From DASUHT01 sp038230835 (GTDB lineage: Bacteria; Actinomycetota; Thermoleophilia; Gaiellales; JAICJC01): DNA of 64,000 bases. Positions within the stretch are counted from its first letter, which is position 1; each line of letters begins with the position of its first letter. The stretch is from assembly GCA_038230835.1 (NCBI GenBank), contig JBBRMM010000006.1, positions 62,001-126,000 on the forward strand, written 5' to 3'. Of this stretch, positions 16,639 through 26,240 are shown one piece after another. Below the pieces are notes generated by a model that had not been told where the DNA came from, did no database searches, and saw only the letters and a list, made by a program, of their open reading frames with translations. Made by a program: the position numbers and the translations under genes.

Positions 16639-17684
16639 GCTGGCTCCGAGTAGCGCCGTTCGAAGATCGCGCGGATCACGGGGTTCTCGCGCAGCACGTT
16701 GAGCGCGGTGCGCCCGGTGTCGGGCATGTGGCCGTTGCCGATCATCATCGTGGTCGCCCGGCCGAGTCCCTCGGCGCCCAGGGCCGCGGTCGTGAACGAC
16801 GTGGCCATCGAAAAGAAGAGGATCGTGCCGGTCTCACGCGTCAGCAGGATCGTACCCAGCTCCGTGCCACCCACGTTGACCAGATTGACCGACACGTCGG
16901 CCTCGCCGGCACCGGTCTCCATGACCGCTTCGTACAGCGCGAGCGGATCGGTGGCATCGGCGCGGACGACGTGATCCGCAAGGCCGGTCTGCTCGACGTC
17001 GGCCAGCGCCTGGTGGGCAAGATCGGTCACCACGACGGTCCCCGAAACGCCGGCGTGCTTGCGCGCCTCGTGCAGAGAGAGCAGCCCGGACGTCCCGCCA
17101 CCTCCCAGCAGCAGCACGGTGTCGCCCGGCTTGACCAAAGCCGCTGTCCGCGACGGAGCGCCGGCGACGTCGAGGGCCGCCAGCGCGATCCGCTCGGAGA
17201 TGTCGACCGGCAACACCGCGAACGGGCTGGACTCGAACAGCACCGCGGTGCCGAGCACCTCGACCTGACCGTGGTGCATGTCCACCTCGCCGATCCGCTC
17301 GATTCGAAGCGGAGTCAGGGTGAGCGAGACCAGCGTGGCGATCCGCTGCCCGGGCGCGATCCGGCGGGTCTCACGGACGTGGCTTCCCACCTCGCGGACG
17401 GTGCCGATCAGCATCCCGCCGGATCCGGTGACGGGGTTGTGGAGCTTGCCACGCTCCGACACGATCGCGGCGATCGCGTCGGCCACCTCGCCGGGCCGGC
17501 CGCCGGCCGCCTCGCTGATCTGGCGGAAGCTGGCCGAATCCAGATTCAGCCGCTCGACGTCGATCAGGATCTCGGCGTCGGAGATGCGCGGGTCAGGGTC
17601 GAGCTTCCAGGCCGGCTGGGGGAACGTTCTCTGCTCCCCGACCACGCGATGAAGGCCGTATCGGGCCTCCAGGCTCAGCGGCAT
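16635..17684 (-). CDS. kdd: L-erythro-3,5-diaminohexanoate dehydrogenase
   Basis: 349 aa. Matches the Kdd family: DPRISDAEILIDVERLNLDS near the N-terminus, a Rossmann nucleotide-binding motif LLLGGGGTSGLLSLHEARK, then NLVNVGGTELGTIL and the C-terminal GLGRATTMMIGNGHMPD. Oxidises the KamDE product to 5-amino-3-oxohexanoate with NAD(P), feeding Kce. First gene of the long operon; its upstream region is shared with the divergent pucR gene. Length is normal for the family. Confidence 0.92.
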   Translation of the reverse strand: MPLSLEARYGLHRVVGEQRTFPQPAWKLDPDPRISDAEILIDVERLNLDSASFRQISEAAGGRPGEVADAIAAIVSERGKLHNPVTGSGGMLIGTVREVGSHVRETRRIAPGQRIATLVSLTLTPLRIERIGEVDMHHGQVEVLGTAVLFESSPFAVLPVDISERIALAALDVAGAPSRTAALVKPGDTVLLLGGGGTSGLLSLHEARKHAGVSGTVVVTDLAHQALADVEQTGLADHVVRADATDPLALYEAVMETGAGEADVSVNLVNVGGTELGTILLTRETGTILFFSMATSFTTAALGAEGLGRATTMMIGNGHMPDTGRTALNVLRENPVIRAIFERRYSEPA

Positions 17685-17770
17685 CGCTGGTGCTTCCAGG
17701 ATCGCATCGGCGGAGCGTAACCACCAGGGAGGTTGCTGGATACTGGCAACTCGCCCTAAGATTCAGGTCG
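17685..17770. promoter_or_regulatory. Divergent kdd/pucR promoter region
   Basis: 86 bases between the two start codons. Contains a short inverted repeat GTTGC-N9-GCAAC (17732-17736 and 17746-17750) that could bind the PucR-type regulator. No convincing -35/-10 pair is apparent by eye. Confidence 0.35.
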
Positions 17771-19259
<1,489 letters not shown>

Positions 19260-19282
<23 letters not shown>

Positions 19283-19571
19283 GACGGGTGCCGGCGAGGT
19301 AGCGGCCGTCGAACTGCAGCCCGATCACCCGGGCGACGATGCCGTTCGCGGCCCACGGTACCCGGACCACCGTCAGCCGGGCGTTGCCGAGCGCACGCCG
19401 CGCCTCCGGGAGCCGCAGGCCGACGACGTCCGGCACCGGTCGAGCGGCGGCGGTCACGCCGCCCGCCCGGCCGCCCGCCCAGAAGGCCAGCCCGGCGGCC
19501 GTGGTGACGACCACCAGAAGCGCGATCACAGCGCCTGTTCGCACCGGCCAAGGGTACGCCGTTTGGCACAC
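19260..19571 (-). CDS. Small membrane-anchored PASTA-domain protein
   Basis: 103 aa at most. One N-terminal transmembrane helix (TGAVIALLVVVTTAAGLAFW) followed by a single PASTA-like repeat (VPDVVGLRLPEARRALGNAR). PASTA domains bind peptidoglycan fragments in kinases and penicillin-binding proteins; here there is no kinase attached. GTG starts at 19571 or 19544 are both possible, and neither has a clear ribosome site. The 3' end overlaps the convergent pucR gene by 23 bases. Confidence 0.6.
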
Positions 19572-19618
19572 CGGACGCGTGTTCCGGTCTCGCGCGGTGT
19601 GCAGGTGGTATAGATCGC

Positions 19619-20356
19619 ATGCAGATGGCCGCTCCCACTGCCCGCCCCGCTCCGCGTTACCGGCAGGCTGCCGACCGGCTCGCCGAGCGGATCGCGAGCG
19701 GGGATCTGGCCGCCCATTCGCGCCTGCCCAGCGAGCGCACCATCGCCGAGCAGTTCGGGCTTTCGCGGATGACGGCCCGTCAGGCCGTCGAGTTGCTGGT
19801 GCGCCGGGGGCTTGTGTACCGCCGGCCGGGCTCGGGCACGTACGTCGCGCCGCCGCGGATCGTCCACACCCTGCAGCGCCTCGCCGGCTTCTCCGAGCAG
19901 ATGCGCGCCCAGGGCATCGAGCCCACGGGCCGGGTGCTCGAGATGACGCTCAGCGACGGGCTGGACGCCGAGGTGACCGCCGCCCTGCGGCTGCGCAGGC
20001 GCGAGCGCGCCTGGACGATGCGGCGCGTCCGCTACGGGGACGGCGAGCCGTTGCTGCTGGAGACGTTTCACGTTCCGCACGCGGTGTGTCCCAAGCTCGG
20101 CCGCCACGACCTGACGCACGGATCGCTGTACGAGATCATGCGCTTCGCGTTTGCGATCGACCCCGTGCGGGCGCACGAGACAATCGAGCCGACCGTCTGC
20201 GACGCCGCCGACGCCAGGCACCTCGGCACCCGCGCGGGCGCACCTGCGATCCTCGTCACCCGCACCACCTACGACGCCGGCGCACGCCCGGTCGAGTACG
20301 CACGCGACCTCTACCGCGGCGACCGCGCGCGGTTCGAGATCGACCTGCACTCCTAG
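19619..20356 (+). CDS. GntR-family regulator, UTRA (HutC) type
   Basis: 245 aa. N-terminal winged helix (LAERIASGDLAAHSRLPSER, TIAEQFGLSRMTARQAVELL, VYRRPGSGTYVA) followed by a UTRA ligand domain (LETFHVPHAVCPKLGRHDLT, ending YRGDRARFEIDLHS). HutC-type regulators bind histidine-pathway, sugar-phosphate or fatty-acid ligands; the target here is unknown. TATAGA at 19609-19614 lies 5 bases before the ATG, so the gene may be leaderless and self-regulated. Divergent from the PASTA gene. Confidence 0.87.
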   Translation: MQMAAPTARPAPRYRQAADRLAERIASGDLAAHSRLPSERTIAEQFGLSRMTARQAVELLVRRGLVYRRPGSGTYVAPPRIVHTLQRLAGFSEQMRAQGIEPTGRVLEMTLSDGLDAEVTAALRLRRRERAWTMRRVRYGDGEPLLLETFHVPHAVCPKLGRHDLTHGSLYEIMRFAFAIDPVRAHETIEPTVCDAADARHLGTRAGAPAILVTRTTYDAGARPVEYARDLYRGDRARFEIDLHS

Positions 20357-20402
20357 CCTCCTGCAGGGCGCCCTCACGACCCACCCCACCCCCACCCCAC
20401 CC

Positions 20403-20426
20403 CGGGGTCAGACCCCGTACGGACCG
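20403..20426. repeat. Second copy of the GGGGTCAGACCCC element
   Basis: Between the convergent gntR and thrS genes. 23 bases (20404-20426) match 3539-3561 exactly. Here only the inner 7-bp arms (20403-20409 and 20411-20417) pair; the outer left arm is replaced by a C-rich run. Possibly a terminator or a scattered intergenic element. Confidence 0.6.
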
Positions 20427-20459
20427 GGACACAGATTCGGCACAGACGTGTGACACGCG

Positions 20460-22379
20460 TCAGGCAGGCGCGCGGGCGTCGCGTTCGGCGACCAGTCGGT
20501 CGCGGAGGTCGTTCAGACTCACGGCGCCCAGGTTGCCCTCTCCACGGCGTCGCACCGACACCGTCTCGGCCTCGACCTCCTTGTCGCCGACCACCAGGAT
20601 GCACGGCATCCGCTGGTGCTCGGCCTCGGCGATCTTCTTGCCCACCGACTCCGTGCGCAGGTCCGCCTCGGCCCTCAGGCCGGCCTCGCTCAGTCGCTCG
20701 ACCACGGCCGCCGCGTACGCGTTGTGGCGGTCGGCGACCGGGAGCACGAACGCCTGCACGGGGGCGATCCACAGCGGGAAGGCGCCGCCGTAGTGCTCGA
20801 TCAGGATCCCGATGAAGCGTTCGAACGACCCGAACAGGGCGCGGTGGATCATCGCCGGTCGGTGCTCGGCGTTGTCGTCACCCGTGTAGGTCAGGTCGAA
20901 CCGTTCCGGCATCTGGTAGTCGAGCTGAATCGTGCCCATCTGCCACGAGCGGCCGATCGAATCGGACATGTGCAGGTCGATCTTCGGCCCGTAGAACGCC
21001 CCGTCGCCCTCGTTCAGTTCGAACTCGACCTCGGCCGCGCGCAGCGCCCCGTCCAGGGCGGCCTCCGCGGCGTCCCACAGTTCGTCGGAGCCGATCCGCT
21101 TGGCCGGCCGGGTCGAAAGCTCCATGCGCACCGGAAGCTCGAAGATGTCGTAGATCGTCCGGGCCAGCTCGAGGCAGCCGATCACCTCGTCCCGGATCTG
21201 GTCGGGGGTGCAGAAGATGTGCGCGTCGTCCTGGGTGATGTGGCGCACGCGGGTGAGGCCGTGCAGCGTCCCGGACGGCTCGTGTCGGTGCACCAGACCC
21301 TGCTCGGCCAGGCGCAGTGGCAGCTCGCGGTAGCTGCGGCGGGCGTCCGTGTAGATGTTGATGTGGCCGGGGCAGTTCATCGGTTTGAGGCCGAACTCAC
21401 CCGCCTCGACCTCGGTGAAGTACATGTTCTCCCGGTAGGCGTCCCAGTGCCCGGACTGTTTCCACACCTCGACGTTGAAGATGATCGGCGTGCGCACCTC
21501 GTGGTAGCCACGCTGGGCGTTGAGATCCCGCCACAGGTTCGACAGCTCGTTCCAGATCACCATCCCTCGTGGATGCCAGAACGGCGAGCCGGGCGACACG
21601 TCGGAGAAATGGAACAGGTCGAGGTCGCGCCCGAGCCGCCGGTGGTCGCGCTTGCGCGCCTCCTCGAGGCGATGCAGATGCGCGTCGAGGTCGGAACGCT
21701 TGAAGAACGCCGTGCCATAGATGCGGGTCAGCATCCGGTTGGCCGAGTCGCCGCGCCAGTAGGCGCCGGCGAGAGAGAGCAGCTTGTATGCCTTGATCGG
21801 CCCGGTCGTCTGCAGGTGCGGCCCGCGGCACAGATCCTCGAAGTCGTCCTGCCGGTAGACGCTGATCTCACCGTCCGGCAGTCCCTCTGCCAGCTCGAGC
21901 TTGTACGGCTGCTGTTCGGCCTCGAAGCGAGCCAGAATCTCGGCCTTGGGCACGCCGTCGGTGCGTTCGAAGGGATGCTCGTGGACAAGGATGCGGCTCA
22001 TCTCGGCCTCGATCCGCTCCAGGTCGTCGGCACTCACGGGCTCGGGAAACTCGAAGTCGTAGTAGAAGCCGTCGGCAATCGCCGGCCCGATCGCGACCTT
22101 GACTTCGGGCCAGAGGTGCAGCACGGCCTCCGCCATCACGTGTGCTGTCGAGTGCCGCAGCACGGACAGCGCCGCCGGGTCGCGGTCGGTCACGATCCGC
22201 ACCGCCTCGCCGTCGGACAGCGGCAACCGCAGGTCACGCACCTCACCGTCCACCTGCACCGCCACCGCGGCCCGGGCCAGGCGCTCGCCGATCGCCGCCG
22301 CCGCGTCCAGACCGGTTGCGCCGTCCGCCAGGTCGAGCTCGGTGCCGTCGGGGAGGGTGACCTTCACGGACCGCAGCAT
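20460..22379 (-). CDS. thrS: Threonine--tRNA ligase
   Basis: 639 aa, full length for bacterial ThrRS. N-terminal TGS domain (KVTLPDGTELDLADGATGLD), editing domain with HSTAHVMAEAVLHLWP, then the class II core: zinc ligands in MNCPGH, DDAHIFC and IHRALFGSFER; C-terminal anticodon-binding domain (VPVQAFVLPVADRHNAYAAA-like, IAEAEHQRMPCILVVGDKE). The ATG at 22379 (MLRSV) or the GTG four codons later could be used. No T-box leader is seen in the 31 bases separating it from the divergent kinase gene. Confidence 0.97.
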   Translation of the reverse strand: MLRSVKVTLPDGTELDLADGATGLDAAAAIGERLARAAVAVQVDGEVRDLRLPLSDGEAVRIVTDRDPAALSVLRHSTAHVMAEAVLHLWPEVKVAIGPAIADGFYYDFEFPEPVSADDLERIEAEMSRILVHEHPFERTDGVPKAEILARFEAEQQPYKLELAEGLPDGEISVYRQDDFEDLCRGPHLQTTGPIKAYKLLSLAGAYWRGDSANRMLTRIYGTAFFKRSDLDAHLHRLEEARKRDHRRLGRDLDLFHFSDVSPGSPFWHPRGMVIWNELSNLWRDLNAQRGYHEVRTPIIFNVEVWKQSGHWDAYRENMYFTEVEAGEFGLKPMNCPGHINIYTDARRSYRELPLRLAEQGLVHRHEPSGTLHGLTRVRHITQDDAHIFCTPDQIRDEVIGCLELARTIYDIFELPVRMELSTRPAKRIGSDELWDAAEAALDGALRAAEVEFELNEGDGAFYGPKIDLHMSDSIGRSWQMGTIQLDYQMPERFDLTYTGDDNAEHRPAMIHRALFGSFERFIGILIEHYGGAFPLWIAPVQAFVLPVADRHNAYAAAVVERLSEAGLRAEADLRTESVGKKIAEAEHQRMPCILVVGDKEVEAETVSVRRRGEGNLGAVSLNDLRDRLVAERDARAPA

Positions 22380-22410
22380 ACAAATCGGGGCCCGCTGGTA
22401 CGCTCGGGTC

Positions 22411-23577
22411 ATGAACGCCGCCACGGTGACGCTTGTGGTCGCGCTGATCGGTGCGGCGGTGGCCCTCGTGATGACCCGCCGGCGCGCGCGACACGACGCG
22501 CGCGAATACCTGCGCGTGGGGCGGATGCTGGCGCCGCGCTCGGAGCTGTCCGAGGCGCTCGCCCTGCGGGACGGTCTGATGAACGCCGTCTCGAGCCCGG
22601 TGCTCGTGTTCGGGGCCGAGGGCTCGGTGATCCGTGCAAACGCGGTAACCCGCTCACAGATGCCCGATCTCGCGACGAAGGTTCCGCCGGAGCTCGCCGC
22701 AGCCGTTGCCGCGTGCCGGGCGACCGGGCGACCGCAGACACTCGAGATCACCCTCTACGAACCCGAGCGGCGGCGGTTCCACGCCGATCTGCGGCCGTTC
22801 ACGTCCGCCGCCGGACAGGCATGTGTCGCCGTGCTCACCGACACCAGCAAGCAGGACGACTACCGGGACGCGCGGCGGCTGTTCTCGGCCGGCGTGTCGC
22901 ACGAGCTGCGCACCCCGCTGGCGCGGATCCTGGCGCTGGTGGACACCCTGGCGCTCCCGCTCACCGACGCCGAGCGGGCGGCGATGATCGACCAGGCCCG
23001 AGCCGAGGTCGACGCCATGCGGCAGCTGATCGAGGACATGATCCTGCTGGTGCGCCTGGAGAGTCACGAGTTGACCGGCATCGCCGAGAGCACGGACGTG
23101 ACCGCCGCCGTCGACTCATGCACCGAGCGCCATGCTCACGCGGCGGCCGACCGCGGGATGACGATCGCCGGAGAGGCGCCGGGGGGACTGGTCGTCGCGG
23201 TGGCGCCGCGGCTGCTGGACGTCGTGCTCGACAACCTGGTCACCAACGCGATCACGCACGCCGGCGCGGGCTCGCTGATCGAGATCCGCGCGCGCGGCCT
23301 CGCCGGCGCTGTGGAGCTGGTTGTCGCGGACGACGGCGTCGGCATCCCGGCCGAGCACGTCCCGCGCATCTTCGAGCGGTTCTACCGCGTCGAGGACGCT
23401 CGGTCGGGCCCCGGCACCGGCCTCGGTCTCGCGATCGTCAAGCACATCGCCGAGGAGTACGGCGGCCGGGCAACCGCCGACTCGGCACCCGGCGACGGGA
23501 CGACCATGCGTGTCGTGCTGCCGGCGCCCGCGGTGGCCGAGGCCAAGGCACGGGCCGCGGAGAAGGCGGCCGGCTGA
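22411..23577 (+). CDS. Sensor histidine kinase (PhoR-like)
   Basis: 388 aa from ATG 22411. One N-terminal membrane helix, a PAS-like domain (about 50-140, GLMNAVSSPVLVFGAEGSVI), a HisKA domain with phosphoacceptor His in SAGVSHELRTPLARIL, and HATPase boxes DNLVTNAITHAG, DDGVGIPAEHVPRIFERFYR and GTGLGLAIVKHIAEEYGG. The layout matches PhoR-type kinases. A response regulator gene faces it end to end 12 bases away and is the likely partner. Confidence 0.9.
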   Translation: MNAATVTLVVALIGAAVALVMTRRRARHDAREYLRVGRMLAPRSELSEALALRDGLMNAVSSPVLVFGAEGSVIRANAVTRSQMPDLATKVPPELAAAVAACRATGRPQTLEITLYEPERRRFHADLRPFTSAAGQACVAVLTDTSKQDDYRDARRLFSAGVSHELRTPLARILALVDTLALPLTDAERAAMIDQARAEVDAMRQLIEDMILLVRLESHELTGIAESTDVTAAVDSCTERHAHAAADRGMTIAGEAPGGLVVAVAPRLLDVVLDNLVTNAITHAGAGSLIEIRARGLAGAVELVVADDGVGIPAEHVPRIFERFYRVEDARSGPGTGLGLAIVKHIAEEYGGRATADSAPGDGTTMRVVLPAPAVAEAKARAAEKAAG

Positions 23578-23589
23578 CGCGCGCGCCGG

Positions 23590-24285
23590 TTACTTCGGGA
23601 GCGGGTCGAAGCGGTAGCCCACGCTGTAGTGGGTCTGAATGTAGGTGTGGGACGTCGAACGGCGGTCGAGCTTCTGGCGCAACTTGCGCACGCACACGTC
23701 CACGGTGCGGTCGCGGTGCCGGTAGGGCGTCCCCCACACCCGCTGCTGCAACTGATCGCGGCTGAGGGCACGCCCACGCTCCCCGGCCAGCACGTAGAGC
23801 AGGCGGAACTCCGTGCGTGTGAGCCCGGCATCCTCGCCGTCGAGCAGCGCCTGATGCAGGTCGGGGTCGATCACGAGCCCCGGTGCGTCGATCCGGTCGG
23901 ATCGTTCGAGCACGTTCCCCATTCCTGACCGGCGCAGCGCGGCCGTGACCCGGGCCACCAGTTCGCGCATGCCGAACGGCTTGGCCAGGTAGTCGTCGCC
24001 GCCGATGGCCAGCGCGTGCACCTTGTCGTGCTCGGAGCCTCGTGCGCTGACGTTGATGATCGGGATGTTGATGCCCTCGGCGCGCAGCGCCTCGGTGATC
24101 CTCCAGCCGTCGATACCGGGCAGCATCAGATCGACGACAGCGATGTCGGGCCGCTCGAAGCGCAGTTTGCGCAGCGCCTTGTCGCCGTCGGCAACAACCT
24201 CCACCTCCATCCCCGCCCGGCGCAGATGCGTGGCCATTGCGTTGGCGATGACGTGATCGTCCTCGGCGATCAACACGTGGGGCAT
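23590..24285 (-). CDS. OmpR-family response regulator
   Basis: 231 aa. Receiver domain with acidic pair EDD, phosphoacceptor Asp in IAVVDLMLPGIDG and Lys in DDYLAKPFGM, then a winged-helix output domain (LTRTEFRLLYVLAGERGRAL, DRTVDVCVRKLRQKLD, HYSVGYRFDPLPK). Convergent with the PhoR-like kinase gene, an unusual arrangement for a cognate pair, since such genes normally share an operon. Confidence 0.9.
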   Translation of the reverse strand: MPHVLIAEDDHVIANAMATHLRRAGMEVEVVADGDKALRKLRFERPDIAVVDLMLPGIDGWRITEALRAEGINIPIINVSARGSEHDKVHALAIGGDDYLAKPFGMRELVARVTAALRRSGMGNVLERSDRIDAPGLVIDPDLHQALLDGEDAGLTRTEFRLLYVLAGERGRALSRDQLQQRVWGTPYRHRDRTVDVCVRKLRQKLDRRSTSHTYIQTHYSVGYRFDPLPK

Positions 24286-24504
24286 GCCTTCAGGGTACCC
24301 GGCGCTGCGGTCGCCGGCGATTTCTGGTGGCGGCCCGGGAGGTTAAAAGGATTCGCCGCCCCAGCGTGCCTTTCGTCCCCCGGCCGAACGGACCTTCGAG
24401 TCGCCTCTACTGCCCGTCCGCCCGGATTCAATCTACTCGGCTGCCCTGAGCGGCGCAGGAGTGAACATAGGGCCTCCGCGGACTGGGCGCAAGCGGTGAA
24501 TTCC

Positions 24505-24557
24505 CGCAGTTTGCGAGGTTCTGCGAAACCCGCCTGACGAAAACGTCGCAAACTGCG
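24505..24557. repeat. 12-bp perfect inverted repeat in a 306-base gap
   Basis: CGCAGTTTGCGA (24505-24516) and its exact complement TCGCAAACTGCG (24546-24557), separated by 29 bases. It lies between the start of the response regulator gene and the end of a small membrane-protein gene. No gene is visible in 24286-24591. Could be a regulator site pair, a terminator or a small mobile-repeat end; nothing else is apparent. Confidence 0.6.
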
Positions 24558-24591
24558 ACTTCCCCGAAGTCACACCCGCGGCGGCGACGGC

Positions 24592-25041
24592 TTACCGAGC
24601 GCGCCGGCGCGACACCAGGCCGCCCGACCAGAACACCAGGCCGACACCGCCCACGAGCACGAGCACGAAGCCCGAGAAGTCCCAGATGATGCCCCGGACG
24701 CCGCCGATCACGACACCTACCGCCAGCATCGCGACCCCCAGCACTCCGAGCGCCTGCGTGACGACGAACGGCCCCGGCAGCCCCGCGGGAGTGATCGGGG
24801 TCGAGGACCGGCCGAGCCGGGTGGGGTCGGCGTCGTCGCGCCTCCGGCTGCGAACCGCCGCCGCGGCGATTCCGCCGAACACGGCGACGAAGTACACGAC
24901 CTGCGACCAGAAGTCTCCGATCACGTCAACCATGTAGGTGAACACGATGATCAGGGCGACCGCGACGACCGTCCCGACCGCGGCGACCGTGAGGCTGGTC
25001 GGCCAGTCGTACAGGGTGTCCGGTCGCTGCTTCGGGGTCAT
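24592..25041 (-). CDS. Small membrane protein, four predicted helices
   Basis: 149 aa from ATG 25041. Hydrophobic segments at roughly 18-36 (VAAVGTVVAVALIIVFTYMV), 42-60, 93-112 and 119-138, with an Arg/Asp-rich linker (RSRRRDDADP) in the middle and an Arg-rich tail. No enzyme motif; family not recognised. It looks like a conserved actinobacterial small integral membrane protein. Confidence 0.6.
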   Translation of the reverse strand: MTPKQRPDTLYDWPTSLTVAAVGTVVAVALIIVFTYMVDVIGDFWSQVVYFVAVFGGIAAAAVRSRRRDDADPTRLGRSSTPITPAGLPGPFVVTQALGVLGVAMLAVGVVIGGVRGIIWDFSGFVLVLVGGVGLVFWSGGLVSRRRAR

Positions 25042-25285
25042 GGACGGCAGCAGATTACACGCTGCGCCCGGTCGTTGTCGCGGGCTTGACGGTGGTACCG
25101 ATGCTCGGATGACACGTCGATGAAACCTCGGCGATGCGGCTCTGATTACCACAATCCGGTGATGCACGGCGTGCGTGACGCGTGCGACGATCGACGTACC
25201 GCCAGCCGGAGATGCCCGTGGTCCGCCAAAACAGAATGCCTCAAACCGGTCGTGCAGATACCGCGAATCGCGGAGGGCGCCGGCC

Positions 25286-25543
25286 GTGCGCCGCGAGCGG
25301 CCCGACGTGGTGCTGATGGACATGCGCATGCCCAAGCTGGACGGCATCGAGGCCACCCGCCGGATCACCGAGGTGGATGCCGGCCAGGCGGTGGTCATCC
25401 TCTCGGCCTTCGACGACGTGCAGATGATCGAGAGCGCACGCCGTGCCGGCGCCCGCGCCTGCCTCAAGAAGGGCATCGCGTTGCCCGACCTGGTGCGGGA
25501 GATCCGCCGGGCGCAGGCCCCTCGCCCCGGCCTCGACGTCTGA
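25286..25543 (+). pseudogene. Response-regulator receiver remnant
   Basis: The open frame contains the C-terminal two-thirds of a NarL-type receiver domain (ERPDVVLMDMRMPKLDG with the phosphoacceptor Asp, then VVILSAFDD and ARACLKKGIALPDLV). The first beta strand with the acidic pair and any HTH output domain are absent, and the sequence upstream in frame has no receiver homology. A truncated gene, ending 5 bases before the end of convergent kdpE. Confidence 0.6.
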
Positions 25544-25548
25544 CCGCG

Positions 25549-26240
25549 TCACCGTCCGGCGTCGATCAACCGGTAGCCCGCTCCGGGCTCTGTGACCAGG
25601 TGTCGCGGCCGAGTCGGGTCAGGCTCGATCTTCTGCCGCAAACGCGAGATGTAGACGTGCAGGTAGTGCGACTCGACCTGGTAGGCCGGCCCCCACACCT
25701 TCTGCAGGATCATGCGGTGGGTGAGCAACTTGCCCCGGTGCTCGGCGAAGAGGCGCAGCAACTGGAACTCGGTTGGTGTCATCGCGATCGGCTCGCCGTC
25801 GCGGACGACCGATTGCGCCTCCAGGTCGATCGTCAGGTCACCGATCACGATCACCGGTTCGCCCGGGGCCGAAACGCGGCGCAGCACGGCCCGCAGCCGC
25901 GCCAGGAGCTCGTCCATCCCGAACGGCTTGGCACGTAGTCGTCGGCTCCGGCGTCGAGCGCGTCCACCTTCGTGCGCTCCTCTCCGACCGCGGACAGCAC
26001 CACGATCGGGACGCCGCTTCTTGCCCGCACCTGCTGGCACACCTCGATTCCGCTGATGTCGGGCAGGATCAGGTCGAGCACGATCGCGTCCGGGGGGCGG
26101 ATGGCGACCGCCGCCAGTGCCTGTTCGCCGGTGGCGGCCTGCTGGACATCGAACCCCGCCCCGCGCAGGTTGGTGGTCAGGGCGCGCAAGATCTGCGGCT
26201 CGTCGTCGACCACCAGGATGCGCGTTGCCGCCTTCGTCAC
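25549..26240 (-). CDS. kdpE: KdpE response regulator, one-base frameshift as read
   Basis: About 230 aa if repaired. Starts at the GTG at 26240, overlapping the kdpD(C) stop. Receiver part ILVVDDEPQILRALTTNLRG, Asp in AIVLDLILPDISG, then ALDAGADDYV. At 25930-25934 one G/C base is missing and the frame breaks just before the expected A/P-KPFGMDELLARLRAV, which continues in the next frame through an OmpR winged helix to LVTEPGAGYRLIDAGR. Homology on both sides is continuous, so a sequencing or assembly indel is as likely as a real mutation. Activates kdp transcription in known systems. Confidence 0.85.

Noticed and set aside
22368..22411. T-box or other leader for thrS
   Set aside because: Only about 31 bases separate thrS from the divergent kinase gene, too few for a T-box, and no specifier or antiterminator pattern is seen.
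20616..23765. 1049-codon open frame on the plus strand
   Set aside because: It is antisense to thrS and then out of frame with the kinase gene; the translation is His/Arg/Gly-rich with no family. A high-GC shadow.
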